From Bacteroidota bacterium (lineage in GTDB: Bacteria; Bacteroidota; Bacteroidia; Flavobacteriales; Flavobacteriaceae), in contig CANHHG010000013.1 in assembly GCA_947460615.1 (NCBI GenBank), positions 1 through 40,994 on the forward strand: a stretch of 40,994 nucleotides of DNA. Direction: 5' to 3'. The position numbers and the translations under genes were made by a program. Of the stretch, positions 33,058 to 40,994 are shown in pieces. Position 1 is the first letter of the stretch. The number at the start of each line of letters is the position of its first letter. The notes below the pieces were generated by a model. It worked only from the letters and a program-made list of their open reading frames with translations. It was not told the DNA's origin and made no database searches.

Positions 33058-35327
33058 GCAAATTAGACTATAAATTATTTTTCTATGAAAACAATAAGTT
33101 ATTAAAAAAGATTTCTTTTGAAAAAGGAAATGCTTTAAACTTAGTTGCTGGAAATAGTGAAAATGCAACATTAAAGTTTGATAATTCATTAATTTCTAGA
33201 AATCACTTACAGTTAATATACGATGAGAATGGCAATCTTCATCTCCAAGATTTAGGAAGTACCAATGGGACCTTTTTAAATGGCAATAAAATAACAGAAG
33301 GTGAGAATTATACTTTAAAAATTAAAGATAAGATTGAGTTAGCTGGCAAAAAAGGAATTTTAATTCTTGTAGAAGACCATTCATTTGAGAATATTGATTC
33401 AAAAACGGAAACAAATATTATAGATAAATTAAAATCTAAAAATTCAATTTCAATAGGGAGAAGTGTTGATTGCGATATTATTCTGGACAGCTCAAATGTG
33501 AGTAGAAAGCACGCAAGTATTGAAAAGTCATCCAATGGTACTTTTATAATAAAAGATTTAAATTCATTAAATGGCACCTTCGTAAATGGTAAAAAAGTTA
33601 AAGGCGCTTTAGAACTCTCCATAAATGATAAGATATATATCGGAAAGCACCAATTATCATTATCAGGCAAAACAAAAGATTTAATAAACGAATTAGCCAT
33701 TAGTGCAAAAGGAATTCAAAAAACGTATTCCAATGGAGTCACAGCGTTAAAAAAAATGGATTTATCCATTCCATCAAAATCATTAATTGCAATAATGGGG
33801 CCTTCAGGATGTGGAAAATCAACATTATTAAAAACACTAAATGGGGATTCGCCAGCTTCTGAAGGGAAAGTTTATTTATTTGATCAGGAACTTTTATCCA
33901 ACTATGATTATTTAAAAACTCAAATAGGGTATGTGCCCCAGGATGATATAATCCACCAGAAATTAACCGTTAAGCAATGTATGTTTTTTACTGCGAAATT
34001 GAGGTTAGACAACTCGACAGATCAACAGATCGAGAACAAAATCAATTCAATTTTGACGGATTTAAATATTATGCATATTAAAGAAAATCTGATATCAGAA
34101 ATTAGTGGTGGCCAAAGGAAAAGAGTTTCTATAGCAGTGGAATTATTAACAGAACCTTTAATATTATTTTTAGATGAACCTACTTCTCCTTTAGATCCTC
34201 AAACGGTTGAGGATTTCTTAAATATTTTAAAAAACTTATCTGAAAAAGGAACCACGGTAATAATGGTTACGCATAAACCAGAAGATTTAGAATATATGGA
34301 TGAGGTTATTTTTATGGCAGAGGGCGGTCACATTGCCTATTATGGAGACTCAAAAAATTATAAAAATTATTTTAATGTTAATACTGCGGTATCTGTATTT
34401 GCTCAAATATCTGGAGAAACGGCTAGTTTTTGGGTAAATAAATATAGTAATCCAAGTCCACAAAACGCGACAACATCGCCTTCAATTCAAATAAAAAGAT
34501 CCTCAACAAGTAATTCATTTAAGCAATTTTATTGGCTTACAAGGAGGTATTTTAAAATAAAAACAAATGATGGATTTAATTCCACAATGATGTTGCTTCA
34601 AGCGCCAATTATTGCAATATTAATTTGTGTGGTATTTGATAAAATTACGGCAGCTGTTCCTTTTATTACTGCCTTATCAGCTATTTGGTTCGGTACTAAT
34701 AATGCGGCGAGGGAAATTGTAAGTGAAACGGCTATATTCAAAAGAGAGAGGATGTTTAACTTGAGCATTTTTCCTTACATATTGTCTAAAATTAGTGTAC
34801 TTGCTTTTTTTTCAATAGTACAGTCATTAATTTTTATCATCATTATATATATCAATTATAATTCTAATAATTTGATGTTTAATGATCCATTAACTGCTTT
34901 TATTTGGATGTCATTTATTTCAATTGCTGCTACCTTTTTAGGCTTATTGTTGTCCTCATTGTTAAAAACGGCTGAAAAAGTGATGACTGTGGTACCAATT
35001 ATATTAATTCCACAAATTATGTTTGCAGGGTTAGTTACAAAAATTGAAGGGCCATTAGTTGAATATATTAGTTATTTAACTTTATCAAGGTGGGGAACTG
35101 AAGGGTTTAATGATATTCAAAATGAAATTTTTTCTGATATAGTTAATAAAAAAGTAGATGCTATTCAGTACTTACTCAAACAATTTAATAAAGAACTTTA
35201 TACAGATTTATTTGGAGATTTAGCAGGGACATTAAATTTAGATTTTATTGCCATTTCATCAATGGTTGTAGTGATGCTAGTTTTTATTTATATTATTTTA
35301 AAAAATAAAGTAGAAGTACTTAAATAA
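33054..35327 (+). CDS. FHA-FHA-ABC ATPase-ABC-2 permease fusion transporter
   Basis: 757 residues. FHA1 (about 20-105) has SRNH (49-52) and STNGTFLNG; FHA2 (about 130-205) has the fully canonical GRSVDCDI, SRKH and SLNGTFVNG. The ABC ATPase (about 212-440) has Walker A GPSGCGKST (249-257), a Q-loop in YVPQDD, signature SGGQRKRVS (351-359), Walker B LILFLDEPTS and switch His in VTHKPED. The C-terminal ABC-2 membrane domain (about 490-757) has six predicted helices. It is a half-transporter that should dimerise and export a lipid or glycolipid. The same order of two FHA domains, ATPase and permease is known in mycobacterial Rv1747, which is controlled by the neighbouring kinase PknF. A kinase gene follows here after 7 nt. 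Confidence 0.93.
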   Translation: MSKLDYKLFFYENNKLLKKISFEKGNALNLVAGNSENATLKFDNSLISRNHLQLIYDENGNLHLQDLGSTNGTFLNGNKITEGENYTLKIKDKIELAGKKGILILVEDHSFENIDSKTETNIIDKLKSKNSISIGRSVDCDIILDSSNVSRKHASIEKSSNGTFIIKDLNSLNGTFVNGKKVKGALELSINDKIYIGKHQLSLSGKTKDLINELAISAKGIQKTYSNGVTALKKMDLSIPSKSLIAIMGPSGCGKSTLLKTLNGDSPASEGKVYLFDQELLSNYDYLKTQIGYVPQDDIIHQKLTVKQCMFFTAKLRLDNSTDQQIENKINSILTDLNIMHIKENLISEISGGQRKRVSIAVELLTEPLILFLDEPTSPLDPQTVEDFLNILKNLSEKGTTVIMVTHKPEDLEYMDEVIFMAEGGHIAYYGDSKNYKNYFNVNTAVSVFAQISGETASFWVNKYSNPSPQNATTSPSIQIKRSSTSNSFKQFYWLTRRYFKIKTNDGFNSTMMLLQAPIIAILICVVFDKITAAVPFITALSAIWFGTNNAAREIVSETAIFKRERMFNLSIFPYILSKISVLAFFSIVQSLIFIIIIYINYNSNNLMFNDPLTAFIWMSFISIAATFLGLLLSSLLKTAEKVMTVVPIILIPQIMFAGLVTKIEGPLVEYISYLTLSRWGTEGFNDIQNEIFSDIVNKKVDAIQYLLKQFNKELYTDLFGDLAGTLNLDFIAISSMVVVMLVFIYIILKNKVEVLK

Positions 35328-35334
35328 TATTTTT

Positions 35335-37248
35335 ATGGAAGAATTCGAGAATTATATAGTTGAAAAGAAAATCGGAGAAGGGGCTCAGGGAGTGGTTTAC
35401 CTTGCTAAACATAAGACAATTAGAAGGTCTGTGGCAATTAAATCATTACATCCTGAATTAGTCCTAAATACCAATCATAAAGAGCGTTTTATTGAGGAAG
35501 CAAGAACATTGGGGAGTTTAAATCATTCCTCGATAGTAACACTTTATGAATATATAGCCAATAATAATGGTTATCATCTGATAATGGAATACCTTAAAGG
35601 AAAACCATTAGATTCATATATAAAAGAAGACAGCGGACCAATTCAAGAAAGTAGGGCAATTGATATTTTTATTCAAGTATTGGAGGGTATAGAATATATT
35701 CATCAAAATAATATTGTTCATAGAGATATTAAACCATCAAATATCATAATTGATTCTAAAGACAAAATAAAACTTTTAGATTTTGGTATTGCAAAGAACA
35801 ATCAAGACAATCCAAATCTAACTATTGTTGGAAATGGAGTAGGGGGAACTCCTATGTATATGAGTCCTGAGCACGTTTCAAATCAACCCATTACAATTAA
35901 ATCTGATATTTATAGCTTAGGTGTTACTTTATGGCAAATGCTTACAGGAGTTGCGCCATATGAAGGGATGACCATTGGTAAAATATATACTAAAATCGAG
36001 GCTGCATCATTAAAAGACATACAAAGTGTTTATGCGCATGTTAGTTTAAAAATGAATGAAATAGTTAAAAAAGCTACTAAAAAAAATCCAAACGATAGAT
36101 TTGATTCTTGTGGAAGCTTTATTATAGCCTTAAAGGAATTAAAAGAACATTTGTCTTCAAAGTCAAGTGAACCAATAATTGAGAAAAAAAATATTGAAGT
36201 AAACCTTAAGGAAGTTACTACGGCGTTAATTAGAATTAATTCTCAAGAAATTAACGGGAGTGGGATTATATATTCGGCCATTCCAGGTGAAGAAGTACTG
36301 ATTACAATTCAAAAAGAAGGTTATAAAAAATATAGCCATTCTTTAATTGTTTCAGATAATACAAAACTCGAGGTGTCTTTAGTTAAAGATAAAGCAGCTG
36401 TATTTTTTATTTTTATAGGAGCAAAACAATTCATTGGATTGGGATTTCATAAACTTTTATTAGCTTTAAAAGAATCAAAATTTGGTAAGGAAAATAAAGA
36501 AGTAATTGCCATTCAAAAAGAAAAAATAGAGAAGTTGAAAAGCGAACTTAATGCTACCATTATTGAAATTAAAAAAGCTAAAATGGACATTATCATCCTT
36601 TTTTTAATTATTTTCATTACAGGATTGATTCTTACATTAGTGTATAATTATTTTAATAAAGAATCAAAAAAAATCGAAACACCAGTTACAACTGAAACCC
36701 CAAAACCGCAGATTCCAGTGGGTGAAGAAAATAAAGTTCCGGGTGGTTCTTCGGTTACTGCTCCTACGGATAATAAAGAAAAGAAAGATCAACCAATTCC
36801 AACTAAACCTAAACCTAAAACTGCACCTGAAGGAATTAATAATAAATTTCCGACACCAACACAACCAAAAGGTTTTTCAACAGCAGATGTTAAGGATTAT
36901 AGAGCGACCAAAATTGAAGAAGAAAGTCCAGATTCTTATACCGAAATATTCGATGGAAATTGCTATGCCTTAATTTTAGGCACTAAAAATCCTACCATTC
37001 AAATATATAAGAATAACAAGTCTATAGCTCGTTTTTCACTTAATGGGAAAGTAGTTACTATAAGCTATTATAAAGGTATTTTATATACGAATAAAAATGA
37101 AAATCCAACGGTTAGAAAACATTATATCGATTATAAAAGAAATGATGTACACACGTCTGATATTACCTCTTTATTCAACAAACAAGAGACAAAAGACAAA
37201 TATTCTGCACCGTCAAATGCCAAAGATATTAGAATAATAAAAAATTAA
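35335..37248 (+). CDS. Transmembrane Hanks-type Ser/Thr kinase with PEGA-like and extracytoplasmic domains
   Basis: 637 residues. The kinase domain (about 7-275) is canonical: GEGAQGVVY, Lys36 in VAIKSL, HRDIKPSN (129-136), DFG (149-151) and GGTPMYMSPEH. A PEGA-like segment follows (about 295-355, with PGEEVLITIQKEGYKKY), then a coiled coil (about 385-415) and a TM helix (about 418-438). A Pro/Lys/Thr linker leads to a small external domain (about 540-637, with YALILGTKNPTIQIYKNNKS). Being an RD kinase, it is probably activated by autophosphorylation, perhaps on ligand-induced dimerisation. It is the last gene of the operon, next to the FHA-ABC transporter, its most likely substrate. Confidence 0.93.
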   Translation: MEEFENYIVEKKIGEGAQGVVYLAKHKTIRRSVAIKSLHPELVLNTNHKERFIEEARTLGSLNHSSIVTLYEYIANNNGYHLIMEYLKGKPLDSYIKEDSGPIQESRAIDIFIQVLEGIEYIHQNNIVHRDIKPSNIIIDSKDKIKLLDFGIAKNNQDNPNLTIVGNGVGGTPMYMSPEHVSNQPITIKSDIYSLGVTLWQMLTGVAPYEGMTIGKIYTKIEAASLKDIQSVYAHVSLKMNEIVKKATKKNPNDRFDSCGSFIIALKELKEHLSSKSSEPIIEKKNIEVNLKEVTTALIRINSQEINGSGIIYSAIPGEEVLITIQKEGYKKYSHSLIVSDNTKLEVSLVKDKAAVFFIFIGAKQFIGLGFHKLLLALKESKFGKENKEVIAIQKEKIEKLKSELNATIIEIKKAKMDIIILFLIIFITGLILTLVYNYFNKESKKIETPVTTETPKPQIPVGEENKVPGGSSVTAPTDNKEKKDQPIPTKPKPKTAPEGINNKFPTPTQPKGFSTADVKDYRATKIEEESPDSYTEIFDGNCYALILGTKNPTIQIYKNNKSIARFSLNGKVVTISYYKGILYTNKNENPTVRKHYIDYKRNDVHTSDITSLFNKQETKDKYSAPSNAKDIRIIKN

Positions 37249-37411
37249 TGGGTTTCAATTTGTACTATTTTAAACAATTACAAATTCAGAAAATAGATAA
37301 TTTCTGTTCTAGTTTATTTTGCAAAAATTAAATTTTGACTTTAATTGAATTTAGAATGCAGAGGAATTTGTTTGTCAATTGTAATGACTAAATCATTAAT
37401 GAGCTATTATG

Positions 37412-37960
37412 CTAATAAGTGTAGTATTCTAAATTGGTATCTTCAAAAATAGTTTCACAATCTTCCCCTTCTATTTCTGGACATCTTTTTACTTTCATTT
37501 TTATGTAAAAGCCAATGCTATCTTTTAAACTCACTTTTATATCTCTTGAAATTAGATAGTTTGTTGAAATTCCATTTTCGGTTAGATTGTTTTCTTTGTA
37601 TTCTGTAATCGCTTTTTCAAATAATTTCTTCATAAATGAGGAGCTTTCCAATGAATATATTTTGTATTCATTACATCGTTCACCCATAGGATAGGAGTAA
37701 GAAAAACTAGTGAACAGGTATTCTTTGGAGTTAATTTTAATTGTTTGATAATCAACGCTTTTTCCCCATTGCCCTCCTTTTATGGTGTCAACCAAACTTC
37801 CTTTGCTAACGACTAATTTACCATAACAATTATGGCAATCATCGCCTTTTAGAGTTTCAAACTTTACAGCAACGCCAGAATTATCTTGCTTTTTATGAGA
37901 ACAAGAAAAATTTATTAATAATAAACTAAAAATGGCGAAGTAGGTGATTTTATTATGCAT
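37412..37960 (-). CDS. Cys-rich putative lipoprotein of unknown function
   Basis: 182 residues. The leader MHNKITYFAIFSLLLINFSCSHK suggests a lipoprotein with Cys20, though the residues before the Cys fit the lipobox only loosely. The mature part has six or so further Cys, including DCHNC (about 42-46) and CPEIEGEDC near the end, plus a beta-rich core (KEYLFTSFSYSYPMGERC). I recognise no family. It is convergent with the kinase operon and has its own upstream -7 box, so it is probably not part of the FHA system. Confidence 0.6.
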   Translation of the reverse strand: MHNKITYFAIFSLLLINFSCSHKKQDNSGVAVKFETLKGDDCHNCYGKLVVSKGSLVDTIKGGQWGKSVDYQTIKINSKEYLFTSFSYSYPMGERCNEYKIYSLESSSFMKKLFEKAITEYKENNLTENGISTNYLISRDIKVSLKDSIGFYIKMKVKRCPEIEGEDCETIFEDTNLEYYTY

Positions 37961-37980
37961 TGATTTAATTGAAAAGTGTT

Positions 37981-37988
37981 CAAATTTA
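37981..37988 (-). promoter_or_regulatory. Candidate -7 box (TAAATTTG) of the Cys-rich lipoprotein gene
   Basis: A perfect TAnnTTTG match on the minus strand, 20 nt before the ATG. A TTG 22 bp upstream (CAA at 38011-38013 on the plus strand) could serve as the -33 element. Confidence 0.5.
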
Positions 37989-38100
37989 ATGAAATTATTT
38001 AATCAAATAGCAACTTGTTATTTTATAAGTTTCTTTATTATTTATTGGATTGTATTATTGGGTTTGGGTTCTAGAAGGTGTAGAGCGTAATCTCCAACAA

Positions 38101-38130
38101 AAAACCCGAAAGGTGAGTTTCGGGTTTTTT
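38101..38130 (-). terminator. Terminator of the 38151-40994 gene
   Basis: AAAACCCGAAA (38101-38111) pairs with TTTCGGGTTTT (38118-38128), with A- and T-runs on both sides, so it can act in both directions. It lies 21 nt after the stop of the large minus-strand gene and nearly copies the tRNA-Ser terminator at 15125. Confidence 0.85.
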
Positions 38131-38150
38131 ATAAAGGAATATTCACTTTT

Positions 38151-40994
38151 TTATCGTATCAACGAAAAATGAGATTTAAAAGTTTTCCAAACATCAATAC
38201 CGTTGCTGTCTTTTTCTAAATACTCAACCACAAACCAATAATCGGTTGCCATCAATGGACTCCCATTGTAATTCCCATCCCAACCAAGGCTTAATGGGTT
38301 TACTTGAGTAATTAATTTACCATATCTATCATAGATATAAATTTTAGCAAACGGTTGATCTTGAATTCCATAAATGTTCCAATTGTCGTTGTAATTATCT
38401 CCATTCGGAGTAAAATAATTTGGATAATCTAGTACCATCGCTTTTGTTTTTAAATTGGTACAATTGAAGGCGTCTATTACCGTAATATTATGTTGACCTG
38501 GAGAAACCGATGTAAATACATTGGAATTTTGGAAGGCGCCATTATCCAACTGATATTGAAAAGGACCTGTTCCGCTTTGCACATTTACAGTGATGTCAGA
38601 ATTTCCTGATAAATTATTACTTACATAAGCAAATAATTTAATTGCAGGATTTACGATAGTAATGGAGGCGGAAGCCGCAGGATTTGATCGACAACCGGTT
38701 GAGGTATTGGTTGCAAACACTGAGTAAACCCCAATTTGTGTGGCCAGGTATGGATTTTGAAAATAATTCGGTATTGGGGTACCATTAAAATTCCAATTAA
38801 AACTATGATTAATGTTGCTTAATCCTGTATCTAAAATAAAATTTCTAATCGTATTTCCTGATGCATCCTTACAAATTGTTCCGTCTACTAAATTAGGTTT
38901 TGGTAGCGGATTTACTTTAACTTTGATGCTACTTGGAGCGCCACTACAACCATTAAAAGTTGGAGTTACATCGTAGGTAACAGTTCCGTAATAGTTAGCA
39001 TTATTTTGTAGTTGTTGTGCTATAGTATTTCCCTGCGCATTTGAAAAACCTGTAGGTCCAGTTGTTGTTGCGGTCCATGAAAAAGTACTCCCAACAATAT
39101 TCGATGTTAAAGAGATATTTGTGGTCTGCATACTGCAAATTGTTGCATTTAAAGCGTTTGTTAATCTAGGTTTAGGTTTTACATTTACTGAAATTAATAA
39201 GGGCAATCCTGAACAACCAGTCGCAATAGGAGTGACATTATAAGTGGCTAATCCAGTAATTGTAGTGCTATTAGTTAAAGTTTGATTGATATTATTTCCA
39301 GAGCCAGATAGCGCTCCAGTTACGTTATTTTGAGTAACTGTCCATGAAAATAATGTGTTTAAAACGGTACTTGTAAGCGTAATGTTCGTATTTTCATTAG
39401 AGCAAATCGTTTGGTTGATCGTGTTTGAATTTACCAACGGAGTAGGATTTACATTCACTAATGCTGAACTACTATTTCCTGGGCAATTATTTAATGTCGA
39501 ATTGATGGTATATGACGCTTGTCCCTGAATAGTGCTGTTATTCGTTAGAGTTTGTGTAATTGAATTTCCAGAACCTATAATTGCTCCTGACACATTTGTT
39601 TGAGTTACAGTCCAATTATAAGTTGTACCTGTAATATTACTGGTTAAAATAATTGGAGTAATCGGGTCACCCGAACAGATTGTTTGTACGTTTGGGGTGG
39701 CAACAATTACGGGTTTAGGAGTGATATTAATTGGAACAACTATTGGATTTCCAACACAGTTATTAGCTGTTGGAGTTATTGAATAATTTGCAACACCATA
39801 ATTAGTTGAATTAGTATTTAAAATTTGAGCGATAGAATTTCCACTACCTGCACTTGCCCCCAAAACATCAACTTGAGTTACGGTCCAATTATAAGTTGTG
39901 CCTATAACATTTCCACTTAAATTAATAGATGTAGACTGACCTGTACAAATATCTTGCGTAGTTGGATTTGCAATAACATCTGGTGTAGGATTTACAGTAA
40001 TTCTAGTTTGAATAGCATTTCCAGAACACCCATTTGCTATAGGTGTAATTTGATAATCTACAGTACCTATTGCAAAGCTAGAATTAGTTAGTATTTGATT
40101 TATTAAAGCACCAGAACCATTGGTTGCTCCGGTAACATTATTTTGAATTACAGTCCAATTAAAGGTGGTTCCAACTACATCACTTGATAAGGTAATATTA
40201 GTTGCTGATAATGTGCAAATAGAGTTCGCTGATACGGTAGCCGTAGCCACAGGAATGGGATTAACCGCTACAGTTGCAGTAGCTACAACTGATGAACATC
40301 CACCTGCAGCAGCAATTGTGTAAGAAACTATATAACTTCCTGGAGTACTTGTACTTGGGGTAATGGCTCCGGTAGTAGAATTAATAGTTAAACCTGTTGT
40401 AGAAGTATACGTTCCACCAGTGTAGGCTCCAGTACCGGTTAATGTAACCGATTGTGCAGTAGTTAAATTAGCACAAAAGGGAGCACTAGTATAATTAATT
40501 GTAGCCGTTGGAATAGGAGTGATAACCACATTTGTGGTCACAGGTACCGAAGCACAACCACCAGCGGCAGCGATAGTATATGTAATTACATAATTACCTG
40601 GAGTACTTGTACTTGGTGTTATTGCACCGGTAGTAGAATTTATAGATAAACCTGTTGTAGAAGTATACGTTCCTCCAGTATAGGCTCCTGTACCAGTTAA
40701 AGTAACTGCTTGGCCAGAAGTTATAGTCGAACAAAATGGCAAACCGGAATAAGAAATGGTAGCCGTTGGAATAGGGGTGATGACTACATTTGTGGTCACA
40801 GGTACCGAAGCGCAACCACCAGCGGCAGCGATTGTGTAAGAAACGATATAATTACCTGGTGTACTGGTGCTCGGAGTAATTGCTCCAGAAGTTGGATTAA
40901 TAGTTAAACCAATTGTAGAAGAATAAGTTCCGCCAGTATAAGCGCCTGTTCCAGTTAAATTAACCGCTTGCGCAGTAGCTAAAGTAGAACAAAA
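38151..40994 (-). CDS. Large T9SS type B surface protein (N-terminal part outside the window)
   Basis: 948 in-frame codons up to the right edge with no stop, so the gene continues beyond 40994. A GTG at 40799 lies inside a repeat and is not a believable start. The visible part has at least three 86-residue modules (TLTGTGAYTGGTYTSTTG, GAITPSTSTPG), five PKD-like repeats with FNWTV or YNWTV and an SGSGN-type turn, one diverged Ig-like module, and a SprB-repeat-like segment (GTGPFQYQLDNGAF). The C-terminus starts FTPNGDNYNDNWNIYG and contains IYIYDRYGKLI and SLGWDGNYNGSPL, a textbook gliding-motility-associated type B sorting domain. No SprF-like gene is next to its 3' end; one could lie outside the window. 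Probable surface adhesin. Confidence 0.88.
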   Translation of the reverse strand, partial: FCSTLATAQAVNLTGTGAYTGGTYSSTIGLTINPTSGAITPSTSTPGNYIVSYTIAAAGGCASVPVTTNVVITPIPTATISYSGLPFCSTITSGQAVTLTGTGAYTGGTYTSTTGLSINSTTGAITPSTSTPGNYVITYTIAAAGGCASVPVTTNVVITPIPTATINYTSAPFCANLTTAQSVTLTGTGAYTGGTYTSTTGLTINSTTGAITPSTSTPGSYIVSYTIAAAGGCSSVVATATVAVNPIPVATATVSANSICTLSATNITLSSDVVGTTFNWTVIQNNVTGATNGSGALINQILTNSSFAIGTVDYQITPIANGCSGNAIQTRITVNPTPDVIANPTTQDICTGQSTSINLSGNVIGTTYNWTVTQVDVLGASAGSGNSIAQILNTNSTNYGVANYSITPTANNCVGNPIVVPINITPKPVIVATPNVQTICSGDPITPIILTSNITGTTYNWTVTQTNVSGAIIGSGNSITQTLTNNSTIQGQASYTINSTLNNCPGNSSSALVNVNPTPLVNSNTINQTICSNENTNITLTSTVLNTLFSWTVTQNNVTGALSGSGNNINQTLTNSTTITGLATYNVTPIATGCSGLPLLISVNVKPKPRLTNALNATICSMQTTNISLTSNIVGSTFSWTATTTGPTGFSNAQGNTIAQQLQNNANYYGTVTYDVTPTFNGCSGAPSSIKVKVNPLPKPNLVDGTICKDASGNTIRNFILDTGLSNINHSFNWNFNGTPIPNYFQNPYLATQIGVYSVFATNTSTGCRSNPAASASITIVNPAIKLFAYVSNNLSGNSDITVNVQSGTGPFQYQLDNGAFQNSNVFTSVSPGQHNITVIDAFNCTNLKTKAMVLDYPNYFTPNGDNYNDNWNIYGIQDQPFAKIYIYDRYGKLITQVNPLSLGWDGNYNGSPLMATDYWFVVEYLEKDSNGIDVWKTFKSHFSLIR
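40263..40994 (-). repeat. Tandem 258-bp repeats (86 residues) running off the window
   Basis: Equivalent points at 40291, 40549 and 40807 are each 258 bp apart. The two right-hand units are nearly identical over long stretches at DNA level. A related single module occurs near the N-terminus of the 16303-21003 protein. Copy number is unknown because the array continues past the edge. Confidence 0.8.

Noticed and set aside
25921-37248. Type VI secretion regulatory cluster (PpkA/PppA/Fha)
   Set aside because: Kinase, PP2C and FHA proteins fit, but none of the T6SS structural genes (sheath, Hcp, VgrG, ClpV, baseplate) are in the window.
37257-37286. Inverted repeat AATTTGTA/TACAAATT after the kinase operon as a terminator
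   Set aside because: The stem is only 8 AT-rich base pairs with a 14-nt loop and no following T-run.
38041-38100. Degenerate tRNA before the terminator at 38101
   Set aside because: Only the last bases and the hairpin resemble the tRNA-Ser 3' end. No acceptor pairing, anticodon arm or T-arm can be drawn.
40797-40799. GTG at 40799 as the start of the last surface-protein gene
   Set aside because: It lies in the middle of a tandem repeat unit, the frame remains open to the window edge with matching repeat sequence, and no signal peptide follows.

Overview
The window looks like a chromosomal segment of a Flavobacterium-like member of the Bacteroidota. The evidence is the low GC content, TAnnTTTG-type -7 promoter boxes, four very long secreted proteins built from Ig-like, PKD-like, LamG or propeller modules ending in type IX secretion (T9SS) sorting domains, a PorP/SprF partner gene, and the block tpx-dgkA-ftsK-lolA-lptF/G-ribB. 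The species cannot be read from the sequence.

Layout. 1-1551: an archaemetzincin-like zinc protease cut by the window edge, an L,D-transpeptidase-like protein and a small secreted protein. 1863-8152: a 1789-residue T9SS type B surface protein with its PorP/SprF-family partner. 8254-14889: conserved housekeeping genes (thiol peroxidase, diacylglycerol/undecaprenol kinase, FtsK, LolA-like carrier, LptF/LptG permease, RibB with a degenerate GTP cyclohydrolase II half). 15036-15120: tRNA-Ser(UGA), followed by a stack of palindromes and 85-86 bp tandem repeats. 16303-25429: two large T9SS type A proteins on the minus strand. 25921-37248: a tightly packed plus-strand operon of nine genes with six FHA domains, two Ser/Thr kinases, one PP2C phosphatase, an FHA-M48 protease fusion, a LEA14-like lipoprotein and an FHA-FHA-ABC transporter fusion. 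37412-40994: a small Cys-rich lipoprotein and the 3' part of another T9SS type B protein.

How the genes may work together. The nine-gene operon reads as one membrane-associated phosphothreonine signalling system: kinases write, PP2C erases, FHA domains read, and the outputs are a membrane protease and an ABC-2 exporter. I know of no described system with this full composition. Parts resemble the mycobacterial Rv1747/PknF pair and the vWA-PP2C-kinase (TerY-P) triads.

The strongest non-coding signal is a motif present four times, upstream of three of the T9SS surface-protein genes and of the FHA operon. It is two CGTT-centred direct repeats exactly 21 bp apart, with an invariant ATACGTTAACTAA at the downstream half. 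This matches the known layout of LytTR-family response-regulator sites and suggests that surface proteins and phosphosignalling operon are co-regulated. No LytTR gene lies in the window, so the regulator is inferred.
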